DNA from: Coriaria nepalensis
Lineage: Eukaryota; Streptophyta; Magnoliopsida; Cucurbitales; Coriariaceae
Direction: 5' to 3'
NCBI GenBank assembly: GCA_027186245.1
Contig: CP114497.1
Coordinates: 1,123,501 to 1,187,500, forward strand
DNA: 64,000 bases
The notes under the pieces were generated by a model. It did not search any database. It was given only the letters and a program-made list of their open reading frames with translations, and was not told the DNA's origin. Position numbers and translations under genes: made by a program. Positions 15,176 to 28,089 of the stretch are shown in pieces (positions within the stretch are counted from its first letter, which is position 1; the number at the start of each line of letters is the position of its first letter).

Positions 15176-18100
15176 ATGGGGACGACGGTGCTTTCTGACT
15201 TCGCGACGGAGATTTTGATCCCGGTCTGCGCGGTGGTCGGGATCGCATTCTCGCTGGTGCAGTGGATGCTGGTCTCGCTCGTGAAGCTCACTCCCGACCG
15301 TCACTCGCCGGCTGACGGCTCTAACAACAAGAAGAACGGTTATAATGACTATCTGATCGAAGAGGAGGAAGGTGTAAACGACGAAAACGACATCGTCGTC
15401 AAGTGTGCGGAAATACAGAATGCCATCTCTGAAGGTAAGAAGCTCGAGGTCCCGATCTTTCAATTTCTCTGTTAGATCTAGTAGCTTATATAATGCTTCT
15501 TCTTAGACACTCTGTTTGGTTACTATGAAAATGAGAGGGAGAGAGTATGTGTAATACTGAGAAACGAGGGTTTGGTTCTGCAAAAACAGCCTTTAAACAG
15601 CTTACATGGCAGATCTGGCATTTCTCGGATTACAGCATTCATCTTTTTTTTGGTTAAAACTTTTTAATTTTTGTTAGATTTCAGTGCGTTTCATTTTGGT
15701 CATTAGTGTTTGTCGTATGTAAATAATACTATAACGTTACTTGGGTGCTATATGGTACGTTAGTAATTTAGTATTTAGTACATAGTACATAGTACATAGT
15801 ACATAGTACATAGTACATAGTACATTGTACATAGTACATAGTACATAGTACATAGTACATAGTACATTGTACATTGTACATTGTACATTGTACATTGTAC
15901 ATTGTATATTCCTTTAACACCGATCGGTGCACGTGACTGTCATGTTTTTAGATCTGAGAGGCGTGCGAGCGGTCCCATCTTCGTGGTCAGATTTTAGTAT
16001 TTACTAGCCAGAGACACCGTGATTATACTATTTGGTCATTGTAGGTATCGAAGTGGATAAGCTTGCTCGAGTTTATCCTGTTGTCGGAATAGTTGTGTCC
16101 TGTAAGAAAAAAAATACGAATTTATTGTCGGAATATTTTCTCCTTTGTTTTCTCGAAATCTGGGAAAGAGCAATTTGTGTCTGAAGAGGCAGAATACTCT
16201 CTAGCATTTATGTTGCACTTGGGTCCAAGATGTTCTTTTTTCCCAATTTTAGCCAAGTGAAGAGGCAGAATATGTGCGTCCAACCGATCGTTTCCAATCC
16301 ATCATCGAAATCGAAGGCGCGTGAAAGAGTTTTCGAATTTCTAAAAAAAAAAAAAAATTATGTAGCACTTGGAATTAATTGAACGCAAGTACATAGACAG
16401 AGTAGAGTTTAGTTTTTTGTAATTTGCAGACAGAACAGAAGAGAACTAGAAGATAATTACCCCTGAATCTTAAAAGTGGATAATTTATTGAGGTTGTGCG
16501 TAGAAAACCAACTGATTCTAGTATCCGTCCGTTATTCAGGCCTTGGGTTACTGTTAAATCATGATTTCATCTGTGTTAAACAGGTGCGTCATCCTTTCTT
16601 TTCACTGAATATCAGTATGTTGGGGTCTTTATGGTTGCATTTGCCATTTTGATATTTCTCTTCCTTGGATCGGTTGAGGGCTTCAGCACAAAGAGTCGGC
16701 CATGTACTTACAATCCAGAAAATGTATGCAAGCCTGCTCTTGCCACAGCACTCTTCAGCACTGTATCTTTCTTGCTAGGTGCTATAACTTCAGTCCTGTC
16801 TGGTTACCTTGGGATGAAAGTCGCGACCTATGCCAATGCAAGGACTACATTGGAAGCAAGAAAGGGTGTTGGTAAGGCCTTTATTACTGCATTCAGGTCT
16901 GGTGCTGTGATGGGTTTTCTCCTTGCTGCAAATGGTCTTCTGGTTCTGTACGTTACAATCAATCTCTTTAAGCTGTACTATGGAGATGATTGGGAAGGAC
17001 TTTTTGAGGCTATAACTGGTTATGGTCTTGGTGGATCTTCCATGGCTCTGTTCGGGAGAGTTGGTGGTGGAATTTACACCAAGGCGGCAGATGTGGGTGC
17101 TGACCTGGTCGGAAAGGTTGAAAGAAACATTCCAGAAGATGATCCAAGAAACCCAGCTGTAAGCCCCATTTCTCTTTATTCCCTAAAATTTGATCGTTAT
17201 TCATAATATTTATGGTTGCTTTCTCCTTTCAGGTTATTGCAGACAATGTTGGCGATAATGTTGGTGATATTGCCGGAATGGGATCTGATTTATTTGGCTC
17301 CTATGCTGAATCATCATGTGCTGCCCTTATTGTGGCTTCCATATCCTCTTTTGGAATTGATCATAATTTCACTGCTATGTGCTACCCTCTGCTCATTAGT
17401 TCTATGGGTATCATAGTCTGCTTGATCACAACCCTCTTTGCCACTGATTTCTTTGAGATCAAGGCTGTCAAGGAAATCGAACCAGCATTGAAAAACCAGC
17501 TCATCATTTCCACAGTTCTCATGACCCTTGGAATTGCAATTATCAGCTGGATCGCTCTGCCACCATCTTTCACAATCTTCAATTTCGGGACTCAAAAAGT
17601 TGTGAAAAACTGGTACGATTTTTCTAGAGAAACTTCTTAACGTTACTCTATGATCTGATTGACTGAATTGGCTGTTAGCTTGCAGGCAGCTGTTCTTGTG
17701 TGTGTGTGTTGGTTTATGGGCTGGACTTATCATTGGATTTGTTACAGAGTATTTTACTAGCAATGCTTACAGGTAAATATGTATAAGATATGAAGAGAAG
17801 TGAATAACTATGCTTCCTTCTAATAAATTTTGACCAAAATGCATCTTGACTCCTGAATATTTTTGACATTCAGCCCAGTCCAAGATGTTGCTGACTCCTG
17901 CAGAACAGGAGCTGCTACAAACGTTATCTTCGGCCTTGCTTTGGGATACAAATCTGTTATCATTCCAATCTTTGCCATTGCTATTAGTATTTTTGTTAGT
18001 TTCACCTTTGCTGCTATGTATGGAGTTGCTGTTGCTGCCCTTGGAATGCTAAGCACTATTGCCACTGGGCTTGCCATAGACGCGTATGGGCCCATTAGTG

Positions 18101-19151
18101 ACAATGCTGGAGGCATTGCTGAAATGGCCGGAATGAGTCACAGAATCCGTGAAAGAACTGATGCTCTTGATGCTGCTGGAAACACCACTGCTGCTATTGG
18201 AAAGGTACTATATAGTCTATACTAGTATTTCCTCTATATATAATGCATGTTTTTTTCTTTTAATCTGTCAGACTGTCACTTATTTTTTGGGGCTTGGTGC
18301 TCTTTAGGGATTTGCTATTGGATCTGCTGCATTGGTCTCTCTGGCTTTATTTGGGGCCTTTGTGAGCCGTGCTGGTATCTCAACTGTTGACGTGTTGACT
18401 CCCAAGGTGTTTATCGGACTGCTTGTGGGGGCTATGCTTCCTTACTGGTTCTCTGCCATGACAATGAAGAGTGTAGGAAGTGCTGCTTTGAAGATGGTTG
18501 AAGAGGTTCGGAGGCAGTTCAACACTATTCCGGGTCTTCTAGAAGGTCTTGCCAAGCCAGATTATGCAACGTGTGTCAAGATCTCAACTGATGCTTCCAT
18601 CAAGGAGATGATTCCACCCGGCGCCCTTGTCATGCTAACCCCACTTATTGTTGGAACCTTCTTCGGTGTTGAAACCTTGTCCGGTGTCCTAGCCGGTGCC
18701 CTTGTTTCTGGTGTCCAGGTAAAATCTAGAACATTCCAATAGATTCATGTGATATATTGTTATGAAGTAACTGATTCTGTTTTGCTGATCTTCTTTTTGC
18801 AACAGATAGCAATATCTGCATCTAACACTGGTGGGGCATGGGATAATGCGAAGAAGTACATTGAGGTAGGTGTATCTTTTTATTTTAATTACATTGTTAT
18901 GACTTGGTGAAATGGTTTTCATTTGGTTTTTTTATTATTTAAAGGCTGGTGCTTCGGGGCATGCAAGGACTCTGGGTCCGAAGGGTTCAGAGCCACACAA
19001 GGCGGCTGTGATCGGAGACACCATAGGGGACCCACTTAAGGATACTTCGGGACCTTCACTTAACATCCTTATAAAGCTCATGGCTGTGGAGTCTCTCGTC
19101 TTTGCTCCCTTTTTCGCTACTCATGGCGGCCTTCTTTTCAAGATCTTCTGA
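15176..19151 (+). CDS. AVP1: Vacuolar H+-pyrophosphatase, type I (K+-dependent)
   Basis: Eight exons: 15176-15434, 16584-17158, 17233-17612, 17686-17772, 17874-18204, 18308-18718, 18806-18865, 18945-19151; 769 residues, against about 770 in AVP1. It couples hydrolysis of pyrophosphate to proton pumping into the vacuole. The catalytic core is complete: [30 protein letters not shown] and the C-terminal [17 protein letters not shown]. The segment [10 protein letters not shown] has Ala where K+-independent enzymes have Lys, which marks the K+-dependent type I class. About 16 membrane helices are expected. The start [13 protein letters not shown] sits before the first helix. The 1.15-kb first intron carries a 7-bp repeat array (15778-15903). 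No defects are seen. Confidence 0.96.
15778..15903. repeat. 18-copy 7-bp tandem array in H+-PPase intron 1
   Basis: Eighteen perfect-length 7-bp units, GTACATA or GTACATT, fill 126 bp. Counting from the left, the last base of each unit is A six times, T once, A five times and T six times. Each unit contains GTAC, a palindrome, so the array is GTAC every 7 bp. Confidence 0.95.
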
Positions 19152-19713
19152 GCCTCCTTCCATCCTTGTTTTTGCTCTCTTTTTGTTTTCGAGGCTGAGA
19201 CTCGGGTCCTGTCGAGCTCAGCTTTTTTCTGTTGATGTCCCTTTCATACCTCTCTCTCCCTCGCGTAGGTGTTCTCATTTGATTCGAACTTAAAGTCAGC
19301 TCAGAGAATGTATTATTATAATACCTGAAAGAATTCTTGGCCAAAATGAACCTGTTTTGAAAGAAAATCGTTGTCGTTCCGCTCAATCTGTGTACTGAGT
19401 TCAACATCATTTGGGTGTCCGTTCTACCTCGTTATTATGAAAGCGTAAAAGGATATGGGCCTTAAAGCTGGGTCTGAACGAAAGCCGAATTCTGTGCCTA
19501 ACACTAAATGGGTTCAAACTTTGCCGCCTTTCTGGTCCAAACTGCCTAATAATGCCATTTGAACAATGAGTAAAGGACATTGTTTTGTTGGAAAGCGTGC
19601 AAACGTCTGTTTCTCTCTCGTGTGTGTGTATATATATATATCTGTATCAGTCTAGGATTTACCGACTGTTTTAAGTGATTCCTTGATTTGCAAGGCATAT
19701 TAAGAAAGCTTCA
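19152..19713 (+). other. 3' UTR of the H+-PPase and promoter of the small coiled-coil gene
   Basis: A CT-rich 3' UTR follows the stop codon. A (GT)n/(TA)n stretch at about 19618-19641 could serve as the TATA region for the next gene. Nothing else is recognised. Confidence 0.5.
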
Positions 19714-20091
19714 ATGGCCTCGGCTTCGAACCCAGCTGTTGAGGAGCTTCATAGCAGATTAAGTGTACTGGAGGAAGAAACAGAAACTATGAAGCAAGCT
19801 TTCTTTGAAACGATACAGGAAAGAAGAAAGTTAATGGATGAGATACATCAGCAATTTCAAATCATACGCCATCACTGCCTTCTTCTTCGAAATCAAGCAT
19901 CAAAAGAAGAGAGTGATCGAGATTATTTCCGCACCGACTTATCAACAACCTTCATGGCTCCAAAACAGGATGGAAGAGAAGGAGGTGGGGGCCTCAGAGA
20001 GATTTTTGAAGAGGAGGACAATTCATGTCTTGTCATAAAAGATTTGAGGGCCAACACTTTATCATTCCATGGTCTCTTTAACATTAGATAG
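19714..20091 (+). CDS. Small coiled-coil protein of unknown function
   Basis: A single-exon frame of 125 codons. The first 60 residues form a clear heptad pattern (VEELHSRLSVLEEETETMKQ and onward), predicting a coiled coil. A Gly-rich linker and an acidic stretch (IFEEEDNSC) follow. No signal peptide or membrane segment is visible. TATA-like sequence lies about 70-80 bp upstream. I do not recognise a named family. It lies 560 bp downstream of the H+-PPase on the same strand, with its own probable promoter. The C-terminus could be altered by an intron I did not detect. Confidence 0.6.
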   Translation: MASASNPAVEELHSRLSVLEEETETMKQAFFETIQERRKLMDEIHQQFQIIRHHCLLLRNQASKEESDRDYFRTDLSTTFMAPKQDGREGGGGLREIFEEEDNSCLVIKDLRANTLSFHGLFNIR

Positions 20092-21304
20092 ATAATCATT
20101 CCATAATGATAATCTGATGTTTAAGAGTTATTTTTTTTCACTTATTTGCCATCCAAAAGCTTTTTCAATGTGTTTTATGAAGCCTTTAAGCTTTGAAAGT
20201 GAAAAGTTTCTTGTTTTATGTGTTAAGACCCAATGATAATAACATGATAATTACAAAGAAATCAATTCATTAAATAAGAAAGAAACAAAAACAAGGACTT
20301 AATTGTCTTTAAACTAATGCGGCAGGCTACTGGGTGGTCGTAGTAAACGTGGTGGTGGGTTCGGGTGCAATCTCGGTGCGGCGTTTGATCATATAATACA
20401 TAGAAGCGCATGGAAAGAACACTCAGTTAAGGGAAGCAAGAAGAGCTAAGAACACAAAAAGGATTCCAAATATAACACCTTTCATCATGGTCATGAAAAC
20501 CTTACATGATATGTATAACTATGCTTAGACAGAAACAAGAAAGAAGCATACTACTGACCAACATAGCAAGAAGGGATTTGTCCATCACATACTCTACCAT
20601 CGTCTTCTCTGGTTCCAAATAACCAGAGATTTTGTTAATTTTTGCCTTTGGGTTTCTTCTTCTTCTTCTTATTATTTCTAATTATTATTTTTCTTTTTCT
20701 GTAATTGCTTATGGGAGAAGCGATGTTGTGTTATTTGTAGCTGGTGGGCTGTTTTACCGGGTGCAAGGACATTTTATATGAGTGAGTGCTATGAAATCAA
20801 ATTGAACTTTTTTCTATTAATATTGGTCCGAAGGAAACAAAAAAAAAAAATTGTCTAAACAGAGCTCAAAGAGTTCATTATTCTCCATTTTTACTTTGCT
20901 TAAGAATTTGTCTTAAACCTATGGCCAAATCCAACCAAAAAAATATATAAATAAATAAAAACAAACAAACAAATAAAGAAGGTCGGAACCATTTGAGGAT
21001 TAGGTACCAACATCTAAACTAGCTAACGTTTTTGGTTTATGTTAAAAATTGGATAATTAAACTTTTTGTTCCACTCCCTAATTAATTCAAATAATTAGTT
21101 AGCCATAACATGTTAATAAGACTTTAATATTAACGAAAGTTTAATTAGTAAATTATATACATAGTTATATATATATATATATGTATATGTATATGTATAC
21201 GCTATCATGGCCAATATATACAACTTTAACATATAGAACACGTTAATACAACTTTCTTATTGTCACAAGTGAAAAAAAAAGGTGAGGATCTCTGATTGTT
21301 GTAC
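20092..21304. other. Intergenic region with possible tiny minus-strand ORFs
   Basis: No confident gene. On the minus strand a 32-codon frame starts at 20600 (MVEYVMDKSLLAMLV, then hydrophobic). A second frame starts at about 20495 (MTMMKGVIFGILFVF, then a TGA). After that TGA the same frame continues into a KRR plus Pro/Thr tail ending at about 20330. These could be remnants of one small membrane-protein gene. The rest is AT-rich, with a (TA)n at about 21165-21181. Confidence 0.3.
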
Positions 21305-21447
21305 CTAGACCAGGACCGGCAGGTCCACCGCGGCCACAGGAGCCGGTGCCGGAGCAACCTTCAACTTGCTATTAATCACCGAATTCAAACACATGCATGA
21401 CAAGCAAGATAAGAATAAGAAAACCGTGGCTATAAGAAGTAACCAAT

Positions 21448-21448
<1 letters not shown>
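21305..21448 (-). other. Open frame with hydrophobic segment and Ala-Pro tail next to the helicase break
   Basis: On the minus strand, 47 codons run from 21448 to a TAG at 21305-21307. They encode a hydrophobic stretch (WLLLIATVFLFLSC), a basic hinge (NSKLK) and an arabinogalactan-like APAPAPV segment. The frame is open further upstream across the point where helicase homology stops, but in a different frame from the helicase. There is no convincing ATG at its head. It may be the 3' part of an unrelated small gene joined here by rearrangement. Confidence 0.3.
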
Positions 21449-23070
<1,622 letters not shown>

Positions 23071-24113
23071 GATTCTTTCTTTCTTTTGATTGACCATCAC
23101 TGAATACTTCTCTATCTGCACTGAAAAATTTTTCAAGATCACAGTCCAACAACCAATCCCTAAATCCTGTAAAAAGTCGAAGAGACTGAGAAAAAAAGGG
23201 GAGAATGAAAATAGGATAACTTGGAGAAACTACCTTCGATGGCTGCTATCTTGAACAATCCACTGGAATTGGCGCGCCAGAAGCTGATCAGATTTTAGGG
23301 TTCTATGCTATTTGCTAAGGTTTTCGGTGTTTTCTCAGTGACCGCCACAAACAAGCGGGGTGGTTTGGGCGTTTTCCGGATTATGGCGGTTATTTGTACA
23401 TTGCCTCGCTTTCGGTTATGAAGGTTTGGTCCCATTTCTTAACGGGCTTGGTTCGATTAAGTGGACTATAAAATGGGGCTAACGAGGCCCAATTTGAGTA
23501 AGTATGCAATTCCTTAATCAGCCCCAAAGAATTTTAATCCACCCTTTAAATACAATATAACTTTTATAAATTAATATTCTTAGAATAAAAAAAAATTAAT
23601 AATTTAATGAAAAATTAAATAATATTAATTAATTTATATTGTGAAATTTTATTAAGATATATTACTTTCACAAAAAATTTACTTATGTAACAATTAATTA
23701 ATAATTTATTAATTAATCAAGTTATTTTAAATTTATTAAGTTATTTAAATTTTAATTAAATATGAAAATTAATATTAATGAATATAATACGAAAGTCTAC
23801 TATATACTTCAAGCAATACAATTCCTAAATTTAAAGCCAAAATGGTACGATTATTTGTAATTATATGATTTGATTGTTTTTCCTATTGTGATAAGTGTAA
23901 AATCAAAATGCCTTTGAATTATATGAAGAAGGAGTTGTACCAAGCTCCCAATTTATATTAAATTAAATAATAAATTAAATAATTTTAAATAATTTTAAAT
24001 AATTTTAAATAATTAAAGAAACCTTATAATTTTTGTGATTTAGCCACAAATGAAATTCTAAATAGATACCTTACTCTTTCTTAAACTAAGACTAATAATA
24101 TTAATAAATAATA
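23071..24113. other. Former helicase 5' flank and AT-rich intergenic DNA
   Basis: 23143-23420 looks like an old 5' leader and promoter, with a possible leader intron donor near 23233 on the minus strand. 23520-24110 is extremely AT-rich with short TTAATTAA-like runs and a repeated AATAATTTTA motif at about 23979-24014. No gene is recognised. Confidence 0.5.
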
Positions 24114-24677
24114 CTACTTTTTAGATAGAAGCAGTACTTTTTCTTCATCTTCATCATCTTCATTATCTTCTTCCAGCAACTTCATTATCATCGTCATTAT
24201 CATCTCCTTGATTTCATCACAACCAGTCTCTGCATCATCAACGTAATCCTCATTACTATTTCCTTCTTCACCATCCCCTTCTTCATCATCCTTATCCTCA
24301 TCACCATCCCCTTCTTCACTACTCGATTCTTCATCATCACCATCATAAACATCATTGTGATCATCTTCCGCATTCTCATCAGTTTCACTAGCGTCTAGTT
24401 TGTTCTCAGCAGCAGTGATCCATTCGTTCCATCCTTTCTTCAAATAATATAAAATTCTGCATGAAAATCACACGTCCACAAAACATATAAAGAATATGAA
24501 ATCCAGCATCAATAAATAAATAAACAAATATTAATATATGTATCTCTTACTCGCTATATAAAGATTCCTTTACGTGCTCAAAATCTCCAGTACTATTATC
24601 CTCAGGCGCATGAGTCTACGTGAGGGGAAACGCATAATAGAAAATATTGAAAATATGATAGAAAGAATCATAACACT

Positions 24678-24709
<32 letters not shown>

Positions 24710-24710
24710 G

Positions 24711-24747
<37 letters not shown>

Positions 24748-24876
24748 GGTTTTATAGGGATAGAGGGAGTAAGTGTATATATTTACCACATATGGATTAA
24801 AGCGAGCAGATTGATGAATATCCATGAGTCCTTCCTCCATCACTGTGGTTTGAGCTTTTGAGCGTCTATGGTACAT
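24114..24876 (-). CDS. Small, very acidic protein of unknown function (3 exons)
   Basis: Minus-strand exons 24876-24787, 24615-24551 and 24456-24114 join in one frame with GT-AG introns, giving 165 residues. The first two exons encode MYHRRSKAQTTVMEEG and a Ser/Asp/Glu segment. The third begins with an aromatic helix (ILYYLKKGWNEWITAAE), then a run of about 70 residues of mostly Asp/Glu with Ser and Asn, ending in LLLSKK. There is no signal peptide. Acidic tails of this kind occur in histone- and ribosome-binding proteins, but I do not recognise the family. Intron 1 holds a long (CA)n/(GA)n microsatellite. The clean splice joins and conserved-looking helix favour a real gene. Confidence 0.6.
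24675..24744. repeat. Compound microsatellite (CA)n-(TA)n-(GA)n
   Basis: About 13 CA units, a short TA run, then about 16 GA units, in intron 1 of the acidic-protein gene. On the minus strand the GA part reads as a TC/CT tract. Confidence 0.95.
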
Positions 24877-25638
24877 TGAGAGTGGGCTGCATAGGAGCAC
24901 AACCAGAGAAAGAAGCGAGAGTGAGAAGGCCTGAAGGGGCCAGGGGTGTTTTAAGTCCTGAAGGGAAGACTTGAGAAAGTGGGGGATATTCTTGGCTACT
25001 TATAGGGGAGTTTAGAAGGCAGTGGTCCTACCTCCTAGGGTTCTCCCAGGTTTTAGGGTTTGACTTTTTGAAGTTAACCCAATCTACCCTTCACCCATTT
25101 ACACTTACCTTAAGTTTTTCCTTTTTCCATTTTCTTTTTTCTTTTTTGACTTTCAGATGCGATGCATCCGAAGAATACAAATCGAATTATATTGATTCGT
25201 TTAGGATTTGATATCTTTTTAGATATCTTTTAACGAGGAATACAAATTGGATACACTTTATTAGGTGTATTTATACATATATATTGGCATAAAACTGTAG
25301 ATATAGTCAAACTCAGAATTATCATGAAGAGAGTAATTTATTTTCACTTTGTACCAATCAAACCGTGAATTAAAAAAAAAAAATTAAAATCAATTTCAGC
25401 ATAAGGCTCACCGATTGGTCCAGTTGGAGGCTGATGTGGATTGTGGATGGACCCGGTTCAGATCCAAGCATATCTTAATGCATTCTTCTAAACAATACAC
25501 AGGTTTAGGTTTACCTGGAAAATCAGAAGTATGGGAAGGAGTAGGAGGAAGAGGGAAAGAAAATACAATTAATGCTTGAACAAAACTAGTACTAGTAAAG
25601 CATTGGGTTGTGTTAATTTATGTTATAGCTCGGCTTAC
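24877..25638. other. Intergenic region
   Basis: GA-rich leader of the acidic-protein gene to about 24990, then AT-rich DNA. 25159-25265 holds loosely repeated GAATACAAAT(C/T)G words (about 25173 and 25239). No gene is recognised. Confidence 0.5.
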
Positions 25639-26188
25639 TTATTGAAGTAGACAGGCTTTAAAACCCTTTTCTAGTTCCTGTGCATCCAAGTTCCTCCCAA
25701 ATGAAAACAATCTTATTCGTCCTTTTTTTCGTCCGGGCCCCACAGCCGATCGGGGGAACCTTGAAATATATCGTGAACACCCTGCAACACAGCAAACCCA
25801 CAGTAACACAGGGATAGAACTGAGCATAAGAAAAAATTAAACAGTCTGATCCGTGTCATACTCACCTGAAAGACGAATCTTTCATTCATACCCTGAACCG
25901 AGAGAAGACCTTTCATCCGATAAATTTCTTCACTGCGTTCCATCAACGGGTGCCAAGCCACATGTTGGCCTGAAAGTAATGGAGTGAGGAGTTCATGTCT
26001 AATTTTTTCCGTCCCCCTAAAGGAATAAATCTTCACCGAGAAACAACGAGAAAGGTGGGAATATTCTTTGATAGATCACTCTGAAAGACTAACCTTCTCA
26101 AGATCCAGGTTTCCTTCACAAACTGTGCTAACAGAAGAAACCCCAGGGTCGTGAGCATGATCATGGGTATGGTGACCATCATGGTGTT
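25639..26188 (-). pseudogene. Decayed 3' end of a plastid CobW/PTAC17-like GTPase gene
   Basis: Three former exons on the minus strand match the C-terminal CobW domain: 26188-26094 (His-rich, ending STVCEGNLDLEK), 25969-25866 (ANMWLGT, then SEEIYRMKGLLSV and RFVFQ) and 25781-25639 (GVHDIFQGSPDRLWG, then ELEKGFKACLLQ). The splice sites are still recognisable. The middle exon has a one-base loss near 25945-25950. The last exon has one extra base in the T7 run at 25723-25729 and another near 25697-25704, each shifting the frame. The whole N-terminal GTPase region is absent; the adjacent DNA is a retrotransposon fragment. Plant relatives (PTAC17, At1g15730) are plastid nucleoid-associated COG0523 proteins. 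This copy cannot encode the protein. Confidence 0.88.
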
Positions 26189-26243
26189 CTGCATAATAGG
26201 CCAGTACATTAGTATTGTATCTTTATATTGTAGAAATTATAAG

Positions 26244-26952
26244 TTAAATAAAACTCTCAACCGTTCCCGGTCTGAAAAGGACAGATGTCAATGGCTGTGA
26301 GAAAGGGAGGGGGGGAGTGGTTCTAGTCTCATATGATGGAGACTCATCCGCCTTGGCTTTAATGAGAGTGATATCATCGTCGGATAACAGACGATCAATG
26401 ATGGTTAACTCATCCGCTTTAGCTTTAATGAGTTGAAGAAAAGCGGAGATAGAGGAGCTGCCAATAGCAAGCAAAGAGAGATCATCCTTAATTTGCATTA
26501 CTTGAGATCGCGAAGAATTAGCATAAAGTCGAAAAGGGGAGAGCCAAGCAGCCGCAGCAGTAGGTGTCATTGCAATTAAGGGCATGACTTCCGCCGAGAC
26601 GGAACCAAAGATGGCGGAGCAGATGAGATTGTCCTAACGCAGCCAATGCACAAAAGCTGGAGAAGAAGTAGTGTCGTGACCGCACGGCAGAGGAATGATC
26701 GAACCATCAAGATAGCCAAGGAGATCATAGCCGATAAAAAAAGGCTTCAACATGTGCACGCCAGGACGGGAAATTGATCGATGTCAGGTGAAGAAGGAAT
26801 TGTTGATGCACATTAATGGCAATGAGCGGGAGGCCAGTTGCGGTGACAAGAGGGGCCTCTTGGACAGCCATCGCAGCAGGAGGTGCGCTGGGAAGGTCAG
26901 GCGAGATGTTGCCGACAGCAGGGGCAGTAGCGGAGAAGGCAGCGGCGGCCAT
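26244..26952 (-). mobile_element. Degenerate Ty1/copia-type gag fragment
   Basis: The minus-strand frame from ATG 26952 has an Ala/Pro-rich head, then INFPSWRAHVEAFF and a YDLLGYLDG-type segment, as in plant copia gag (UBN2-like) proteins. A T7 run opposite 26736-26742 shifts the frame, and a TAG sits at 26634-26636. After that, gag-like sequence continues (MQIKDDLSLLAIGSSSISAF). The IKAKADE segment occurs twice, about 60 bp apart. No protease, integrase or reverse transcriptase and no LTR pair is visible, so this is a remnant. It lies directly upstream of the CobW remnant on the same strand. Confidence 0.75.
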
Positions 26953-27959
26953 AAAGCTGCAACGCGAAGGTCTACGAAGAATAATGCTGTAATTGTATTG
27001 ATGTAAAAACAATGTACATATAGCGATACATATGTGTAGACGTAACAAGAAAGGAAAATACAAGAGATATTTACATAATCATAACAAATAAGTAAGGGCA
27101 TGAATTGAGGAGAAAATTAAGGGATAGATATTTCTGTTATAAGACTGACATCCATGTAAGAAGTTGAGCTTGGAAAAACAGCTGAAACAATGGAGCATCT
27201 TGAAATTTTAGAGAAAAAGCTAATTGTACTCAAAGGGATGAAAATGTTTGAGGAAGGAACTAAATAATAAACTAGTCTGAAAAAGAAGTGAACTCATTTG
27301 GAAATACTATTTGTTAATGGTGTTTCTGATTGGTAACCACGAACCAAATCATCCCCTTCTTCTTCGACTTGATCTCTTCAATCGCTCCCCGAACTTCTCC
27401 ATCGTTCAACTAGTACTATCAAAACACGTGAAACTTCAAATTGACAAGAGAGGATCATCAATCGTTGAATCTACAAGAATACTGATCATTCTTTGAAAGA
27501 TGAGCGGCTATGAATGCGATTTCATGCAACGCATGATGATGGGGACGGCTCCACGGGATTGCTACCGGAAGAGATAACAAGTTCCCGTATTAGGCTACTT
27601 AATTCAATGATTACTATATGTTATCAAACAATTAATTAAAAAATGGTTGCGTCTACAATCTCCGGAAGCTAAGTCACCGGGCCCCACAGCAGCGTAATGG
27701 ATAAAGCTTAAGATGATAAAAATAAGAAATAAAACAAAGTAATCTCGAGAGGGTACGCAAAATGGGACCCACACTTCCTTTTTCTTCTTCATTCCTTTCC
27801 TTATCTAAATCTAATACCCGCGAAAAGTAGTACACCTAACACCGAACCGCACAAACTCTCTCGTTTCAACTCTCCACGTGGCAATCATCGGGTGGCTCGG
27901 AGTCTGGCTCGATGCGCGCCACCTCGCTCCTTTTTGTAGTTGGTTTGGTTCAGTCTCTC
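26953..27959. other. Intergenic region upstream of the LRR gene
   Basis: No gene is recognised. From about 27840 the DNA becomes promoter-like: CT-rich, with a G-box core CACGTG at 27875-27880. Confidence 0.5.
27875..27880. promoter_or_regulatory. G-box core upstream of the LRR gene
   Basis: CACGTG in the context TCCACGTGGC, about 100 bp before the likely transcribed leader. Function is inferred from the motif only. Confidence 0.35.
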
Positions 27960-28089
27960 TCATAGTGGCAATCTTCCTCTCTTCTTCGCAGCTCTCATAA
28001 GTTCATAACTCTGACTCCCTCTCTGAGAAAATATCAGCGAATCAGGCGGTGAGAGAAGCTTGGTATTGGATCAGTAGGCTGTGATTGAG

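Noticed and set aside
25734..27690. Shared word CGGGCCCCACAGC at about 25735 and 27679 as possible element ends
   Set aside because: The match is only about 13 bp, in direct orientation, with no extended similarity or target-site duplication. Likely chance.
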